DNA from: Aromatoleum toluclasticum ATCC 700605
GTDB lineage: Bacteria > Pseudomonadota > Gammaproteobacteria > Burkholderiales > Rhodocyclaceae
Length of the DNA stretch: 64,000 nucleotides
Direction of reading: 5' to 3'
Assembly (NCBI RefSeq): GCF_000378245.1
Contig: NZ_KB899499.1
Span: forward strand, 1 to 64,000
A model generated the notes under the pieces. That model was not told the origin of the DNA. It saw only the letters and a list, made by a program, of their open reading frames with translations, and made no database searches. Below are positions 18,839 through 31,733 of the stretch, in pieces; the stretch's first letter is position 1, and every line of letters begins with the position of its first letter. A program made the position numbers and the translations under genes.

Positions 18839-21142
18839 TTACACCGCAGCGCCCGACTGCATGCGCTGCTCGTAGGCGTCGACCACCGACACGGCGGTGA
18901 TGTTCACCAGGCGACGCACCGTCGCCGACGGCGTCAGGATGTGCACCGGCAGGCGCGCGCCCAGCAGCATCGGTCCGATCGAAACACCGTCGCTGTTGGC
19001 CATCTTCATCATGTTGAAGGAGATGTTCGCAGCGTCGATGTTCGGCATCACAACCAGGTTGGCCTCGCCGACCAGCGTCGACTCCGGATTCACGCGACCG
19101 CGGATCTCGGGCGACAGTGCCGAATCGCCGTGCATTTCGCCGTCACATTCCAGCCCCGGGGCGATCTGGCGCAGGATCCCGGCCGCCTCGCGCATCTTGC
19201 GCGCGGACGCCGAGTTTGAGCTGCCGAAGTTGGAATGCGATACCAGCGCGACACGCGGCTCGATGCCGAAGCGGCGCAGCTCCTCGGCAGCCATGCGCGC
19301 GATCTCGGCAACCTCTTCGGCGTTCGGATTCTCGTTCACGTACGGGTCGGTGATCGCGATCGTGCGCTTGGGCAGCAGCAGCAGGCTCATCGACGCGAAG
19401 AGCTTCGCACCCGGCTTCAGCCCGATCACGTCCTCGACCTGCTTGAAGTGGTAATCATAGGTGCCGAAGGTGCCGCACACGAGCGCATCCGCATCGCCAC
19501 GACGCAGGACCATGCAGCCGATGAGGGTCGTGTCGCGGCGCATCTTGGCCTTCGCCAGCTCCGGCGTCACGCCGTCGCGGCACAGCATGCGGTGGTACTC
19601 CTGCCACAGCTCCTTGTAGCGCGGATCCGATTCCGGATTGATGATGTCGAAGTCGCGGCCCGGAACGAGGTTCAGGCCGATCTTCTGGATGCGCATCTCG
19701 ATGACGCTCGGGCGGCCGATGAGGATCGGACGGGCGATGTTCTCCTCGATGACGACGCGGGCAGCGTGCAGGACGCGCTCGTCCTCGCCCTCAGCGTACA
19801 GCACGCGCTTGAATTCTGCCGGCACGCGCTTCGCAGCGCCGAACACCGGCTTCATGACGATACCGGACTGGTACACGAAGTCCGACAGGCTCGCCGCATA
19901 GGCGCTCAGGTCGTCCATCGGCTTTGTCGCGACACCCGAGTCCATCGCGGCTTTCGCGACGGCCGGCGCGATCTTGACGATCAGGCGCGGATCGAACGGC
20001 TTCGGAATGATGTACTCGGGGCCGAAGCGCAAGTCGGCACCGCCGTAGGCGGATGCCACGATATCGCTCTGCTCCGCCTGGGCGAGTTCGGCGATCGCGC
20101 GCACGCAGGCGAGCTTCATTTCCTCGTTGATCGTCGTCGCGCCGACGTCGAGTGCGCCGCGGAAGATGAACGGGAAGCACAGGACGTTGTTGACCTGGTT
20201 CGGGTAATCCGAGCGGCCCGTCGCGATGATGCAGTCGGGGCGCGCCTTCTTCGCATCTTCGGGCAGGATCTCCGGGTTCGGGTTGGCGAGCGCGAAGATC
20301 AGCGGCTGGGCGGCCATCGAAGCGACCATTTCGGGCTTCAGCACACCCGCCGTAGACAGCCCCAGGAACACGTCGGCACCCACCATCACGTCGGCCAGCG
20401 TGCGCGAATCGGTCGTTTGTGCGTAACGGGCCTTGTTGGCCTCCATGTTCTCTTCACGACCGACGTAGATCACGCCCTTGGAGTCGCAGACGTATACGTT
20501 TTCGCGCTTGAGACCGAGCGCGACCATCAGGTCCAGGCACGCGATCGCCGCGGCACCGGCGCCGGAACACACCAGCTTGACCTTCGCGATGTCCTTGCCG
20601 ATGACCTTCAGGCCGTTGATGAGGCCGGCCGTGGAAATGATCGCCGTACCGTGCTGGTCGTCGTGGAAGACCGGGATCTTCATGCGCTCGCGCAGCTTCT
20701 TCTCGATGTAGAAGCATTCGGGCGCCTTGATGTCCTCGAGGTTGATGCCGCCCAGGGTGGGCTCGAGCGACGCGATGATGTCGATCAGCTTGTCGGGGTC
20801 ATTCTCGGCGAGCTCGATGTCGAACACGTCGATGCCGGCAAACTTCTTGAACAGGCAACCTTTGCCTTCCATGACCGGCTTGGACGCCAGCGGGCCGATG
20901 TTGCCCAGGCCCAGCACCGCGGTGCCGTTGGTGACGACCGCCACGAGGTTGCCGCGCGAGGTGTATTCGCGCGCGTTCGCCGGGTCCTCGACGATCGCGT
21001 CGCACGCCGCGGCGACGCCGGGCGAGTAGGCCAGCGCCAGATCGCGCTGGTTCGTGAGGCTCTTGGTCGGGACGACCGAAATCTTGCCGCGCGTCGGCGC
21101 ACGATGATATTCGAGTGCCGCTGCGATGAAATCCTGATCCAT
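18839..21142 (-). CDS. maeB: NADP-dependent malic enzyme, large MaeB type
   Basis: The 767-residue protein oxidatively decarboxylates malate to pyruvate, producing NADPH. The N-terminal malic domain has [20 protein letters not shown] and the metal and substrate residues around [20 protein letters not shown]. An NAD(P) fold follows ([16 protein letters not shown]), and the last 330 residues are the phosphotransacetylase-like domain typical of MaeB, regulatory and not catalytic in known members. I choose the ATG at 21142 ([17 protein letters not shown]) with GGAGAGGGAGAACA just before it; the longer frame upstream is not conserved in wording. Confidence 0.96.
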   Translation of the reverse strand: MDQDFIAAALEYHRAPTRGKISVVPTKSLTNQRDLALAYSPGVAAACDAIVEDPANAREYTSRGNLVAVVTNGTAVLGLGNIGPLASKPVMEGKGCLFKKFAGIDVFDIELAENDPDKLIDIIASLEPTLGGINLEDIKAPECFYIEKKLRERMKIPVFHDDQHGTAIISTAGLINGLKVIGKDIAKVKLVCSGAGAAAIACLDLMVALGLKRENVYVCDSKGVIYVGREENMEANKARYAQTTDSRTLADVMVGADVFLGLSTAGVLKPEMVASMAAQPLIFALANPNPEILPEDAKKARPDCIIATGRSDYPNQVNNVLCFPFIFRGALDVGATTINEEMKLACVRAIAELAQAEQSDIVASAYGGADLRFGPEYIIPKPFDPRLIVKIAPAVAKAAMDSGVATKPMDDLSAYAASLSDFVYQSGIVMKPVFGAAKRVPAEFKRVLYAEGEDERVLHAARVVIEENIARPILIGRPSVIEMRIQKIGLNLVPGRDFDIINPESDPRYKELWQEYHRMLCRDGVTPELAKAKMRRDTTLIGCMVLRRGDADALVCGTFGTYDYHFKQVEDVIGLKPGAKLFASMSLLLLPKRTIAITDPYVNENPNAEEVAEIARMAAEELRRFGIEPRVALVSHSNFGSSNSASARKMREAAGILRQIAPGLECDGEMHGDSALSPEIRGRVNPESTLVGEANLVVMPNIDAANISFNMMKMANSDGVSIGPMLLGARLPVHILTPSATVRRLVNITAVSVVDAYEQRMQSGAAV

Positions 21143-21527
21143 TGTTCTCCCTCTCCGGGTCGGTGAGATGTGCTGTTCCTGTGGTGTTATTCCCAGCGCG
21201 GCGATAAACCGACACCCGTTCGGGCGTCTCGCCAATTGCGATCATCCGCAGCTGTCCGGCATATTCCGTTCGCAGCTCCCGGAGCCGGGAACAAGCGCAC
21301 GGATCGGACAGCGGAGCTCTCGCGCGGGTGCGGCATCAACGCCGCACCGGCACCACGCTCGGCGAGGTGCAAGTGTAGCGCAGGTCCATGACCTTGGGCA
21401 GTAGCCCAGTACGGGTAAACCCGATGAGTAACGAAACGCCAACAAACATCCTGGCATGTCCCCGGAAACCGTATCCCGACCGACATTTTTTGGCACAATC
21501 TCACCCGACTCGATAAGGGAATCCAAG
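21143..21527. other. intergenic region between maeB and parA
   Basis: This is a divergent gap of 385 bases with no gene that I can support. It should hold both promoters. One hairpin, GTGCGGC-ATCAAC-GCCGCAC (21328-21347), lies in the middle. A TTTTTTGGCACAAT stretch ending at about 21500, some 30 bases before parA, could contain the -10 box for that gene, without a convincing -35. Confidence 0.5.
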
Positions 21528-22307
21528 ATGCGACGCGTGGTGTTCAATCAGAAGGGCGGTGTCGGCAAATCGACGATTACGTGCAACCTCGCGGCGATCA
21601 GCGCCCACCAGGGCAAGCGCACGCTGGTCGTGGACCTCGACCCGCAGGGCAACTCGACCCAGTACCTGCTGGGCATTTCGGGAGAAAACCTCGAGACCAC
21701 GCTCGCGGACTTCTTCGACCAGACGCTCAACTTCAAGCTCAACCCGAAGAAGATCGAGGAATTCATCGTCGCGAGCCCCTTCCCCAACCTCGACGTGATG
21801 CCGTCGCATCCGGGCCTCGAAGACCTCCAGGGCAAGCTCGAATCGCGCTACAAGATCTACAAGCTGCGCGATGCGCTCACCGAACTCGCCGATGACTACG
21901 ACGTCATCTACATCGACACTCCGCCCGCGCTGAATTTTTACACCCGCTCCGCACTGATTGCGGCAGACAGCTGCCTGATACCCTTCGACTGCGACGAATT
22001 CTCGCGGCGCGCGCTCTATTCCCTGATGGAGAACGTGCAGGAGATCCAGGCCGACCACAACCGCGACCTGTCGATCGAAGGCATCGTCGTGAACCAGTTC
22101 CAGGCCCGCGCCGGCCTGCCGCAGAAGGTCGTGCAGGAGCTCATCGACGAAGGGCTGCCCGTGCTAGCCCCCTACCTCTCGGCGTCGGTGAAGATCAAGG
22201 AGTCGCACGAACAGTCGCGCCCGATGATCCATCTCGATCCGAAGCACAAGCTCGCGCAGGAATACGTCGCGCTGCACGACCGACTCGCACGCACCTACGG
22301 CGCCTGA
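21528..22307 (+). CDS. ParA/Soj-family ATPase, solitary
   Basis: The 259-residue protein starts [20 protein letters not shown], the deviant Walker A of ParA/MinD ATPases, followed by VDLDPQGNSTQYLL and the YIDTPPALNF Walker B region. Length is that of chromosome or plasmid ParA. No parB and no parS-like sites are adjacent, so it is an orphan that may position another cargo. I choose the ATG at 21528 because AAGGGA lies about seven bases before and the P-loop normally starts within ten residues of the N-terminus; an in-frame ATG at 21456 would add 24 residues. Confidence 0.9.
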   Translation: MRRVVFNQKGGVGKSTITCNLAAISAHQGKRTLVVDLDPQGNSTQYLLGISGENLETTLADFFDQTLNFKLNPKKIEEFIVASPFPNLDVMPSHPGLEDLQGKLESRYKIYKLRDALTELADDYDVIYIDTPPALNFYTRSALIAADSCLIPFDCDEFSRRALYSLMENVQEIQADHNRDLSIEGIVVNQFQARAGLPQKVVQELIDEGLPVLAPYLSASVKIKESHEQSRPMIHLDPKHKLAQEYVALHDRLARTYGA

Positions 22308-22325
22308 CCGCCGCGCGATCCGGTA

Positions 22326-22343
22326 CCCCGCGTCAGCGCGGGG
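22326..22343. terminator. hairpin between convergent parA and uvrD-like genes
   Basis: CCCCGCG-TCAG-CGCGGGG lies between the two stops, 19 and 10 bases from them. The stem is symmetric and could serve both strands, but there is no T run, so this is a weak call. Confidence 0.45.
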
Positions 22344-22352
22344 CGCCGCACG

Positions 22353-24572
22353 TCAAGCGGGGCTGAGCTTCGCCACCGCCAGCATCAGCCACTTGATCCC
22401 GGCCGAGCCGAAGTTGATCTGCACGCGCGCGTCCGCGCCGCTTCCCTCGGCCGCGACGATCACGCCCTGGCCGAACTTCGCGTGGCTCACGAGCTGGCCG
22501 ACCCGCAGGCCGCCCAGATCCTGGTTTCGCGCCGCGGCCTGCAGGGGTCGGGACGCGGATCCCGAGCGCGCCGGCTCGACGCGCATGCCAACACCGCTGC
22601 GGGCGCCCATGCTGCGCGGACTGGGCGGCGACAGCCACTTCACCAGCCCTTCCGGAATTTCCTCGAGGAAACGCGAGCGCAGGTTGTAGCGCGTCTGGCC
22701 GTGCAGCATGCGGCTCTGCGCAAAGCTTATATACAGCCGCTCGCGCGCCCGCGTCACGGCGACATACATCAGGCGCCGCTCCTCCTCCAGGCCCTCGTTC
22801 TCGAGCGCACTGTTCTCGTGCGGGAACAGGCCTTCCTCGAGCCCGGAGAGGAACACCACGTCGAACTCCAGCCCCTTCGACGAATGCACGGTCATCAACT
22901 GCACGGCATCGCTGCCGGCGTCGGCCTGATGTTCGCCCGCCTCCAGCGAGGCGTGAGCGAGGAAATCGGCGAGCAGCGCATGCGGCTGCGCAAGCGCCTC
23001 GGCCTCCGCGCCCGATTCGCCGAGGAAGTTAGCCGCTGCATTGATGAGTTCGTCGAGGTTCTCGAGCCGCTCCTGCCCTTCCTTTTCGCTGCGGTAGAAA
23101 TCACGCAGGCCGCTCGCGTCCAGCACGTGGTCCACGAGTTCGGGAAGCGGCAGGCGGGCCGTGTCGCGGCGCAGGTCCTCGACGAGGCGCACGAACTGCG
23201 CCAGCACCGTTCCCGGCTTGCCCGAAAGGTGCGGCACCGTCGAATACAGGCTCGCGTTCCAGGTTCGCGCGGCGTCCTGCAGCGCCTCAATCGAGCGCGC
23301 ACCGATGCCTCGCGTCGGAAAATTCACGACACGACTGAATGCCGTGTCGTCGTCCGGATTGGCGATCAGGCGCAGATAGGCCAGCGCATGCTTGATCTCC
23401 TGACGCTCGAAGAAGCGCAGACCGCCATACACGCGATAGGCGATGCCGGCCGAAAACAACTGATGTTCGAGCACGCGCGATTGCGCATTCGAACGATAGA
23501 GCAGCGCGATGTCCGACCGGCTCATGCCGTCGCGCACCAGCGACTGGATTTCCTCGACGATCCAGCGCGCCTCGTCCATGTCCGCATAGGCCTCGAACAC
23601 ACGGATCGGTTCGCCGGCACCGCGTTCGGTCCACAGGTTCTTGCCCAGCCGCGCGGTGTTGTGGCGGATGATCGCGTTCGCCGCGTCGAGGATGTTGCCG
23701 TGCGAACGGTAGTTCTGTTCCAGCCGGATCACGTTGGCGACATGGAACTCGCGCTCGAAGTCGCGCATGTTGCCGACCTCCGCGCCGCGAAAGCGGTAGA
23801 TCGACTGGTCGTCGTCGCCCACGCAGAACAGGCTGGCCCCGCCTTCGCGCCCGTCGTCGGCGAGCAGCTTCAACCAGCGGTACTGCAGGCGGTTCGTGTC
23901 CTGGAACTCATCGACCAGGATGTGGTGGAAACGACGCTGGTAGTGACGGCGGATCGGCTCGTTGCGCTCGAGCAACTCGTACGTGCGCAGCAGCAACTCC
24001 GCAAAATCCACAACAGACTCGCGCTGGCACTGCGCCTCATACTCCGCGAAAAGCTCGACCCTGCGTCGGGTGTAATCGTCCCAAGCCTCGACGGCATGCG
24101 GACGCAGACCGGCTTCCTTCTGGGCATTGATGAAATGTTGCAGTTCGCGCGGCGGAAACTTCTCGTCATCGACGTTGAGCGCCTTCAGCAGACGCTTGAT
24201 CGCGGCGAGCTGGTCGCCGGAGTCGAGGATCTGGAACAGCTGCGGCAAACCGGCGTCGCGGTGGTGTGCCCGCAGCAGGCGGTTGCACAGCCCGTGAAAG
24301 GTCCCGATCCACATTCCGCGTGCGGAATGGCCGAAGGACAGCGGCAGCATCCCCGACAGGCGCGCCAGCAGCTCCTTCGCCGCCTTGTTGGTGAAGGTCA
24401 CCGCAAGGACGCCCTGCGGGTCGACCTGGCCGGTCTGCACCAGCCACGCGATGCGCGTCGTGAGGACGCGGGTCTTGCCCGAGCCGGCGCCGGCGAGAAT
24501 CAGCGCGTGCTGCGGCGGAAGGGTAACGGCCTGGAGTTGTTCGGGATTGAGATTGGCAAGCAGATCGGACAT
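22353..24572 (-). CDS. uvrD: UvrD/Rep-family ATP-dependent DNA helicase
   Basis: The 739-residue superfamily 1 helicase unwinds DNA 3' to 5' in excision and mismatch repair. Visible motifs: Walker A in LILAGAGSGKTRVLTTRIAW (about 26-45), the DEFQDTN Walker B, GDDDQSIYRFRGA, LEQNYRS, VQLMTVHSSKGLEFD and VAVTRARERLYI. The C-terminal 60 residues form the UvrD/PcrA tail (VSHAKFGQGVIVAAEGSG). I use the ATG at 24572 (MSDLLANLNPEQLQAVTLPP). An upstream in-frame ATG would add 80 residues of low-complexity translation without family likeness. Confidence 0.95.
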   Translation of the reverse strand: MSDLLANLNPEQLQAVTLPPQHALILAGAGSGKTRVLTTRIAWLVQTGQVDPQGVLAVTFTNKAAKELLARLSGMLPLSFGHSARGMWIGTFHGLCNRLLRAHHRDAGLPQLFQILDSGDQLAAIKRLLKALNVDDEKFPPRELQHFINAQKEAGLRPHAVEAWDDYTRRRVELFAEYEAQCQRESVVDFAELLLRTYELLERNEPIRRHYQRRFHHILVDEFQDTNRLQYRWLKLLADDGREGGASLFCVGDDDQSIYRFRGAEVGNMRDFEREFHVANVIRLEQNYRSHGNILDAANAIIRHNTARLGKNLWTERGAGEPIRVFEAYADMDEARWIVEEIQSLVRDGMSRSDIALLYRSNAQSRVLEHQLFSAGIAYRVYGGLRFFERQEIKHALAYLRLIANPDDDTAFSRVVNFPTRGIGARSIEALQDAARTWNASLYSTVPHLSGKPGTVLAQFVRLVEDLRRDTARLPLPELVDHVLDASGLRDFYRSEKEGQERLENLDELINAAANFLGESGAEAEALAQPHALLADFLAHASLEAGEHQADAGSDAVQLMTVHSSKGLEFDVVFLSGLEEGLFPHENSALENEGLEEERRLMYVAVTRARERLYISFAQSRMLHGQTRYNLRSRFLEEIPEGLVKWLSPPSPRSMGARSGVGMRVEPARSGSASRPLQAAARNQDLGGLRVGQLVSHAKFGQGVIVAAEGSGADARVQINFGSAGIKWLMLAVAKLSPA

Positions 24573-24920
24573 GCGGGCTTCCTGGTCAGGCCGCGATTCT
24601 AACCGGGAGCGGCACCTTGTTTCTTCCCGGATCGTCGCTCCCCCGGGGATCAGGATGGAACCAAACCTCGTTTCGTTGAACAATGAAACCGTTGCGGCAA
24701 TGCAACATGCAGTTGAAAACGTATAACGATCGGCGTACTTTTGAATTGTGCAGAGCAGCAATTCGTTGAGAAAAATCAAGGAATCGCGCCGCCGAAACGA
24801 AGAAAATTGCAACCAATTTTAATGCTGCATCGCATTAACCGCGCCCTACACGGCCGGCTCAAGAGGCCGATCCGCGCGACGCAAGAACCGGCCGACGATG
24901 GCCACGAGGAGAACCCGACC
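24573..24920. other. A+T-richer divergent intergenic region
   Basis: These 348 bases separate the helicase gene from a small conserved gene. Between 24650 and 24840 the DNA is clearly richer in A+T than its surroundings. An inverted repeat TTAATGC-TGCATC-GCATTAA at 24819-24838 and a smaller one, GTTGC-GGCAAT-GCAAC (about 24694-24709), could be operator sites. I see no gene. Confidence 0.5.
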
Positions 24921-25247
24921 ATGAAAACCCCGAAACTACTGCCCTGGTATGCCCGCAAGGCCGGCGTAACCATCGAGCGGGCCACGGTGCTCTGGCACCA
25001 GGCCGTGCGCGAGGCGACGGCGGCAACGGGGTGGGTGGGCAATTCGGAGTACTGGGGCGAAGCGATGAGCGCCTTCCAGCGCCTGCTCGAAAGCGAGCGC
25101 GCCACCTTCTGCGCCCCGCGCGTGACGCCTATCGTGCGCAGCCAGAACCGCATCTGGCGTCTGCCGCTGACGGCGATGGAAGACATGGTCTCCGTCTTCT
25201 CCGCCAACTGGCAGCGTCAGGCGGGCGCCCCACGCAAGGCCGCCTGA
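24921..25247 (+). CDS. small conserved protein of unknown function
   Basis: The 108-residue soluble protein starts MKTPKLLPWYARKAGV, has no signal peptide or membrane segment, and is rich in Trp and aromatic residues (LPWYARK, LWHQAVREA, TGWVGNSEYWGEAM). I do not recognise a named domain. The start ATG at 24921 follows ACGAGGAG; the open frame extends 180 bases upstream without supporting composition. It is a single-gene unit closed by a strong terminator at 25311. The well-spaced ribosome site and terminator make it a credible gene. Confidence 0.75.
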   Translation: MKTPKLLPWYARKAGVTIERATVLWHQAVREATAATGWVGNSEYWGEAMSAFQRLLESERATFCAPRVTPIVRSQNRIWRLPLTAMEDMVSVFSANWQRQAGAPRKAA

Positions 25248-25310
25248 CCGCCCGATCCGCCGCGGCCCGCGCCGCGACACCGTCTTCCTCCCTCTCCTTC
25301 AAAGGAGATT

Positions 25311-28069
<2,759 letters not shown>

Positions 28070-28081
28070 GGACTCCAGCGG

Positions 28082-28588
28082 ATGACCCCTTCCCGCTCCC
28101 GTCGCAGCCTGCTGCAAGCCCTGGGTGCCCTCGCCGTAGCGCCGCTGGCCGGCTGCGGATTCCAGTTGCGCGGACCGCGTCCGCTCGCGTTCTCAACCCT
28201 CCACGTCAACGTCGGCGCCCAGAACGAGTTCGGCGCCGCGCTGCGCCGGCGCATCCGCACCAGCGGCACGACGGAGGTGGTCGACGACCCGAGCCAGGCC
28301 GAGGCGAAGCTCGAGATCCTGCGCAACCAGCCCGAGCGCGAGATCCTGACCCTGACGGGGGCGGGCAAGGTGCGCGAGTATGAACTGCGCCACGTCCTCA
28401 CATTCCGGCTGGTCGACCGGGCGGGCACCGAGCGCATCCGGCCCACCACAATTTCAGCCAAGCGCGAATACACCTACGACGATTCTCAGGTGCTCGCAAA
28501 GGAACAGGAAGAAGCCCTGCTCTACCGCGATATGCGGGGCGACCTCGTCGACCAGCTCATGCGACGACTCGCAGCCGTCAAGCCGTGA
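28082..28588 (+). CDS. lptE: LPS-assembly lipoprotein LptE
   Basis: The 168-residue outer-membrane lipoprotein plugs the LptD barrel and helps insert lipopolysaccharide. It has an N-terminal Arg-rich signal (MTPSRSRRSLLQALG) with lipobox LAGC, giving Cys25 as the lipidated residue, followed by GFQLRGPRPL, the conserved start of mature LptE. Context between leuS and holA is diagnostic. It begins 12 bases after leuS and overlaps the holA start by four. Confidence 0.95.
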   Translation: MTPSRSRRSLLQALGALAVAPLAGCGFQLRGPRPLAFSTLHVNVGAQNEFGAALRRRIRTSGTTEVVDDPSQAEAKLEILRNQPEREILTLTGAGKVREYELRHVLTFRLVDRAGTERIRPTTISAKREYTYDDSQVLAKEQEEALLYRDMRGDLVDQLMRRLAAVKP

Positions 28589-29592
28589 TCCTGCGTCCGG
28601 ACCAGCTGCCCGCCCTCCTCGAAAAGCCGCTCGCCCCGCTTTACCTGCTGCACGGCAACGAACCGCTGCTCGTGCTTGAAGCGGCCGACCTGGTCCGCGC
28701 GGCGGCGCGCCGCCAAGGCTTCGAGGAGAGGGAAACGCTGGTCGTCGGTCAAGGATTCCGCTGGGAAAGCCTGAGCGGGGCAGCCGGCAATTTCTCGCTC
28801 TTCGGCGGCTCCAAGCTCATCGACCTGCGCATCCCCAACGGAAAGCCCGGCCGCGAGGGCGGGGATGCACTGCAACGGCATGCGCGCAAGCCCTGCGACG
28901 GCATCGCCACCCTGATCACTCTGCCTGAACTGGACTGGGCTACACGCAAGACCTCTTGGTTTACGGCCCTGTGCGATGCCGGCATCGCGGTCGAACTCAA
29001 CGCGCCCGAACGCGAGCGACTGCCGGAGTGGATCGCCGGCCGTCTCGCGCGCCAGAATCAGTCGGCACCGGCCGAGGCGCTCGCCTTCATCGCCGACCAT
29101 GTCGAAGGCAACCTCCTGGCCGCACACCAGGAAATCCTCAAGCTGGACCTGCTGCACGGGGAAGGACGGCTGACGCTCGAAAACGTGCAGGACGCGGTGC
29201 TCAACGTCGCGCGCTACGACATCGACAAACTCCGCCAGGCGCTCCTCGAAGGCGATCCCGTGCGCTGCACGCGCCTGCTCGAAGGCCTGCAGGGCGAGGG
29301 ATCGGCGCCGCCGCTGGTCCTTTGGGCCCTCGCGAACGAAATACGCACGCTCGCAAACCTGAGCTCCGGCGTCGCGTCCGGACAGCAGTTGCCGGCCCTG
29401 CTCAAGGCCGAGCGCGTCTTCGACGAACGGCGACGCCAAGCGATCCAGCGCGCCCTGCCGCGCCTCAAGCCGGCGACGCTGCGCGCCGCGCTGCTGCACG
29501 CCGCGCGCATCGACCGCATCATCAAGGGCCTCGCCCCTGGCGACGTGTGGGACGAGTTCCTCCAGCTCGCGCTCCGGCTCGTCCGCCACTAG
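28585..29592 (+). CDS. holA: DNA polymerase III delta subunit
   Basis: The 335-residue subunit of the clamp loader opens the beta clamp. It starts with GTG in a GTGA overlap with the lptE stop. The conserved [20 protein letters not shown] segment (about 18-37) matches the delta N-terminal domain, and the distal part, [19 protein letters not shown], lies in the helical domain. Family length is about 340. Confidence 0.95.
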   Translation: MILRPDQLPALLEKPLAPLYLLHGNEPLLVLEAADLVRAAARRQGFEERETLVVGQGFRWESLSGAAGNFSLFGGSKLIDLRIPNGKPGREGGDALQRHARKPCDGIATLITLPELDWATRKTSWFTALCDAGIAVELNAPERERLPEWIAGRLARQNQSAPAEALAFIADHVEGNLLAAHQEILKLDLLHGEGRLTLENVQDAVLNVARYDIDKLRQALLEGDPVRCTRLLEGLQGEGSAPPLVLWALANEIRTLANLSSGVASGQQLPALLKAERVFDERRRQAIQRALPRLKPATLRAALLHAARIDRIIKGLAPGDVWDEFLQLALRLVRH

Positions 29593-29678
29593 CGCCTCGG
29601 GCAAGCCCCTTCCGGCACTGGCCGCACGGCACCGTTCGGTGCTTTAATATTCTTTTGCACGGCAACACCGGAATTTCG

Positions 29679-30956
29679 ATGGATATCCAGGAATACATGC
29701 AGACGCTGGGCCGCCAGGCCCGCGCCGCCTCGCGCCAGATCGCTTGCGCATCGACCGCCGACAAGAACGCGGCGCTGCTCGCGATGGCCGCCTCGATCCG
29801 CGAGCGCCGCGAGGAGCTCCTCGCCGCCAATGCACGCGACCTCGATGAAGCCCGCGCAGCCGGACTCGAGCCGGCGATGATCGACCGCCTCACCCTCGAC
29901 GCCAAGGGCATCGAGGCGATGGCACAGGGTCTGGAGCAGGTCGCTGGGCTGCCCGACCCGGTCGGCGAGATCACGGACGTCAAACGCCGCCCCTCCGGCA
30001 TCCAGGTCGGCAAGATGCGCGTTCCCCTGGGGGTCATCGGCATCATCTACGAAGCACGTCCCAACGTCACCGCCGATGCGGCAGCCCTGTGCCTGAAGTC
30101 CGGCAACGCGGCGATCCTGCGCGGCGGCAAGGAAGCCCTGCACTGCAACCAGGCGATCGCCGCCTGCGTGCGCGCCGGCCTCGCTGCCGCGGGCCTGCCC
30201 GAAGCGGCCGTGCAGGTCGTCGACACCACCGATCGCGCCGCCGTAGGCCACCTCATCACGATGCCCGAATTCGTCGACGTCATCGTACCGCGCGGCGGCA
30301 AGGGGCTGATCGAGCGGATCTCGCGCGAAGCGCGCGTGCCGGTGATCAAGCATCTCGACGGCAACTGTCACGTCTACATCGAAACCGAGGCCGACCCGGC
30401 CAAGGTCGTGCCCATCGTCGAAAACGCCAAGACGCAGCGCTACGGCACCTGCAATACTGCCGAATCGCTGCTCATCGACCGCGCCGTGGCCGCCCGCTTC
30501 CTGCCGGAGATCGCACGCATGCTCGCCGCCCGGAAAGTCGAAATGCGCGGCTGCAGCGAATCGCTCGCGATCCTGCGCGACGCAGCCATTCCGGGTGCCC
30601 GCCTGGTCGCTGCCACGGAACAGGACTGGAGCGAGGAATACCTGGCGCCGATCATCGCGATCAGGGTTGTCTCGAACATCGACGAGGCGATCACGCACAT
30701 CAACACCTTCAGCTCGGGGCATACCGAGGCGATCATCACCGAGAACTACACCCGCGCGATGCGTTTCCTGCGCGAGGTCGATTCGTCGTCGGTGATGGTC
30801 AATGCCTCGACACGGTTTGCCGACGGCTTCGAATACGGACTGGGCGCCGAAATAGGTATTTCCACCGACAAGATCCACGCTCGCGGACCGGTCGGTCTTG
30901 ACGGCCTCACGAGCCAGAAATGGATCGTGTTCGGCAACGGGGAAACGCGCCGCTGA
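29679..30956 (+). CDS. proA: gamma-glutamyl phosphate reductase
   Basis: The 425-residue enzyme makes glutamate-5-semialdehyde from gamma-glutamyl phosphate with NADPH in proline synthesis. The aldehyde-dehydrogenase-like fold shows [20 protein letters not shown] (about 111-130), [13 protein letters not shown] and the active-site Cys in [14 protein letters not shown] (about 253-266). The ATG at 29679 ([15 protein letters not shown]) starts it; the large frame upstream is a shadow of holA. Its partner proB is not in the window. Confidence 0.97.
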   Translation: MDIQEYMQTLGRQARAASRQIACASTADKNAALLAMAASIRERREELLAANARDLDEARAAGLEPAMIDRLTLDAKGIEAMAQGLEQVAGLPDPVGEITDVKRRPSGIQVGKMRVPLGVIGIIYEARPNVTADAAALCLKSGNAAILRGGKEALHCNQAIAACVRAGLAAAGLPEAAVQVVDTTDRAAVGHLITMPEFVDVIVPRGGKGLIERISREARVPVIKHLDGNCHVYIETEADPAKVVPIVENAKTQRYGTCNTAESLLIDRAVAARFLPEIARMLAARKVEMRGCSESLAILRDAAIPGARLVAATEQDWSEEYLAPIIAIRVVSNIDEAITHINTFSSGHTEAIITENYTRAMRFLREVDSSSVMVNASTRFADGFEYGLGAEIGISTDKIHARGPVGLDGLTSQKWIVFGNGETRR

Positions 30957-31010
30957 CAACGGCTCGACGCACGCCCCCACCCGGCCCCACCCGGCCCCGC
31001 AATACCCCCG

Positions 31011-31036
31011 AACGCCCGTCCCCGTACGGGCGTTTT
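31011..31036 (+). terminator. intrinsic terminator after proA
   Basis: AACGCCCGT and ACGGGCGTT pair around a loop of six bases and are followed by further T. It lies about 55 bases after the proA stop. Confidence 0.8.
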
Positions 31037-31081
31037 CGCGCCGCGGGAGAAACGGGCCAGGAGACTCGAGGAGACCATGCA

Positions 31082-31675
31082 ATGAACTATCGCCCACTGC
31101 TTGCCGCCCTCGCACTCGCACTCGCGACCGCAGCGTCACATGTCTCGCTTGCCGGCGCTGCGACGAACGTCGCCGGCGTGACCTTCGACGACACCGCCAG
31201 CGTCGCCGGCCAACCACTTGTCCTCAACGGCGCGGGCGTGCGCACGCGCCTGCTGTTCAAGGTCTATGCGATGGGCGTGTACGTCGCACAACGCGCCCAT
31301 GATCCGGGCGGCCTGCAGAACCAGCCCGGCAGCAAGCGCATCCGCATCGTCACGCTGCGCGACCTGAGCGCCGAGCAGTTCGTCGAAGCGCTTGTCGAGG
31401 GGCTGAAGAAGAATCACAGCCCTGAAGCGCTCGCGGCACTCGAACCCGCGATCGGCGCGTTCCGCAAGGCCATGCTCGAGATCAAGGATGCGCCAACGAA
31501 TACCGAAGTCCTGATCGAATCGTGGAACGGCGCCACGCGCCTGACCGTAGCCGGGAAACGGCGCGGCGAGGACATCTCCGACGAGCGCTTCTTCCCCGCG
31601 CTGCTGCGCATCTGGATCGGCGACGTTCCCGCAGACGCCGAGCTCAAGCAGAACCTGCTCGGCAAGGCGTCGTAA
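31082..31675 (+). CDS. chalcone-isomerase-fold exported protein
   Basis: The 197-residue protein carries a signal peptide (hydrophobic run LLAALALALATAA, cleavage near SLAGAA). The mature part has VLNGAGVRTRLLFKVYAMGV and a terminal LLRIWIGDVPADAELKQNLL, the pattern of bacterial chalcone-isomerase-like proteins. In these, the fold is conserved and chalcone chemistry is not expected; they are probably periplasmic with an unknown, perhaps lipid-related ligand. ATG at 31082 is used; the frame upstream of it has no signal-like start. It stands as a single gene before ogt. Confidence 0.85.
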   Translation: MNYRPLLAALALALATAASHVSLAGAATNVAGVTFDDTASVAGQPLVLNGAGVRTRLLFKVYAMGVYVAQRAHDPGGLQNQPGSKRIRIVTLRDLSAEQFVEALVEGLKKNHSPEALAALEPAIGAFRKAMLEIKDAPTNTEVLIESWNGATRLTVAGKRRGEDISDERFFPALLRIWIGDVPADAELKQNLLGKAS

Positions 31676-31733
31676 CGCGGCAGGCCACCCCGAAGACATT
31701 CACCTGCAAGTGCGCCACAGCACAATCCACACG

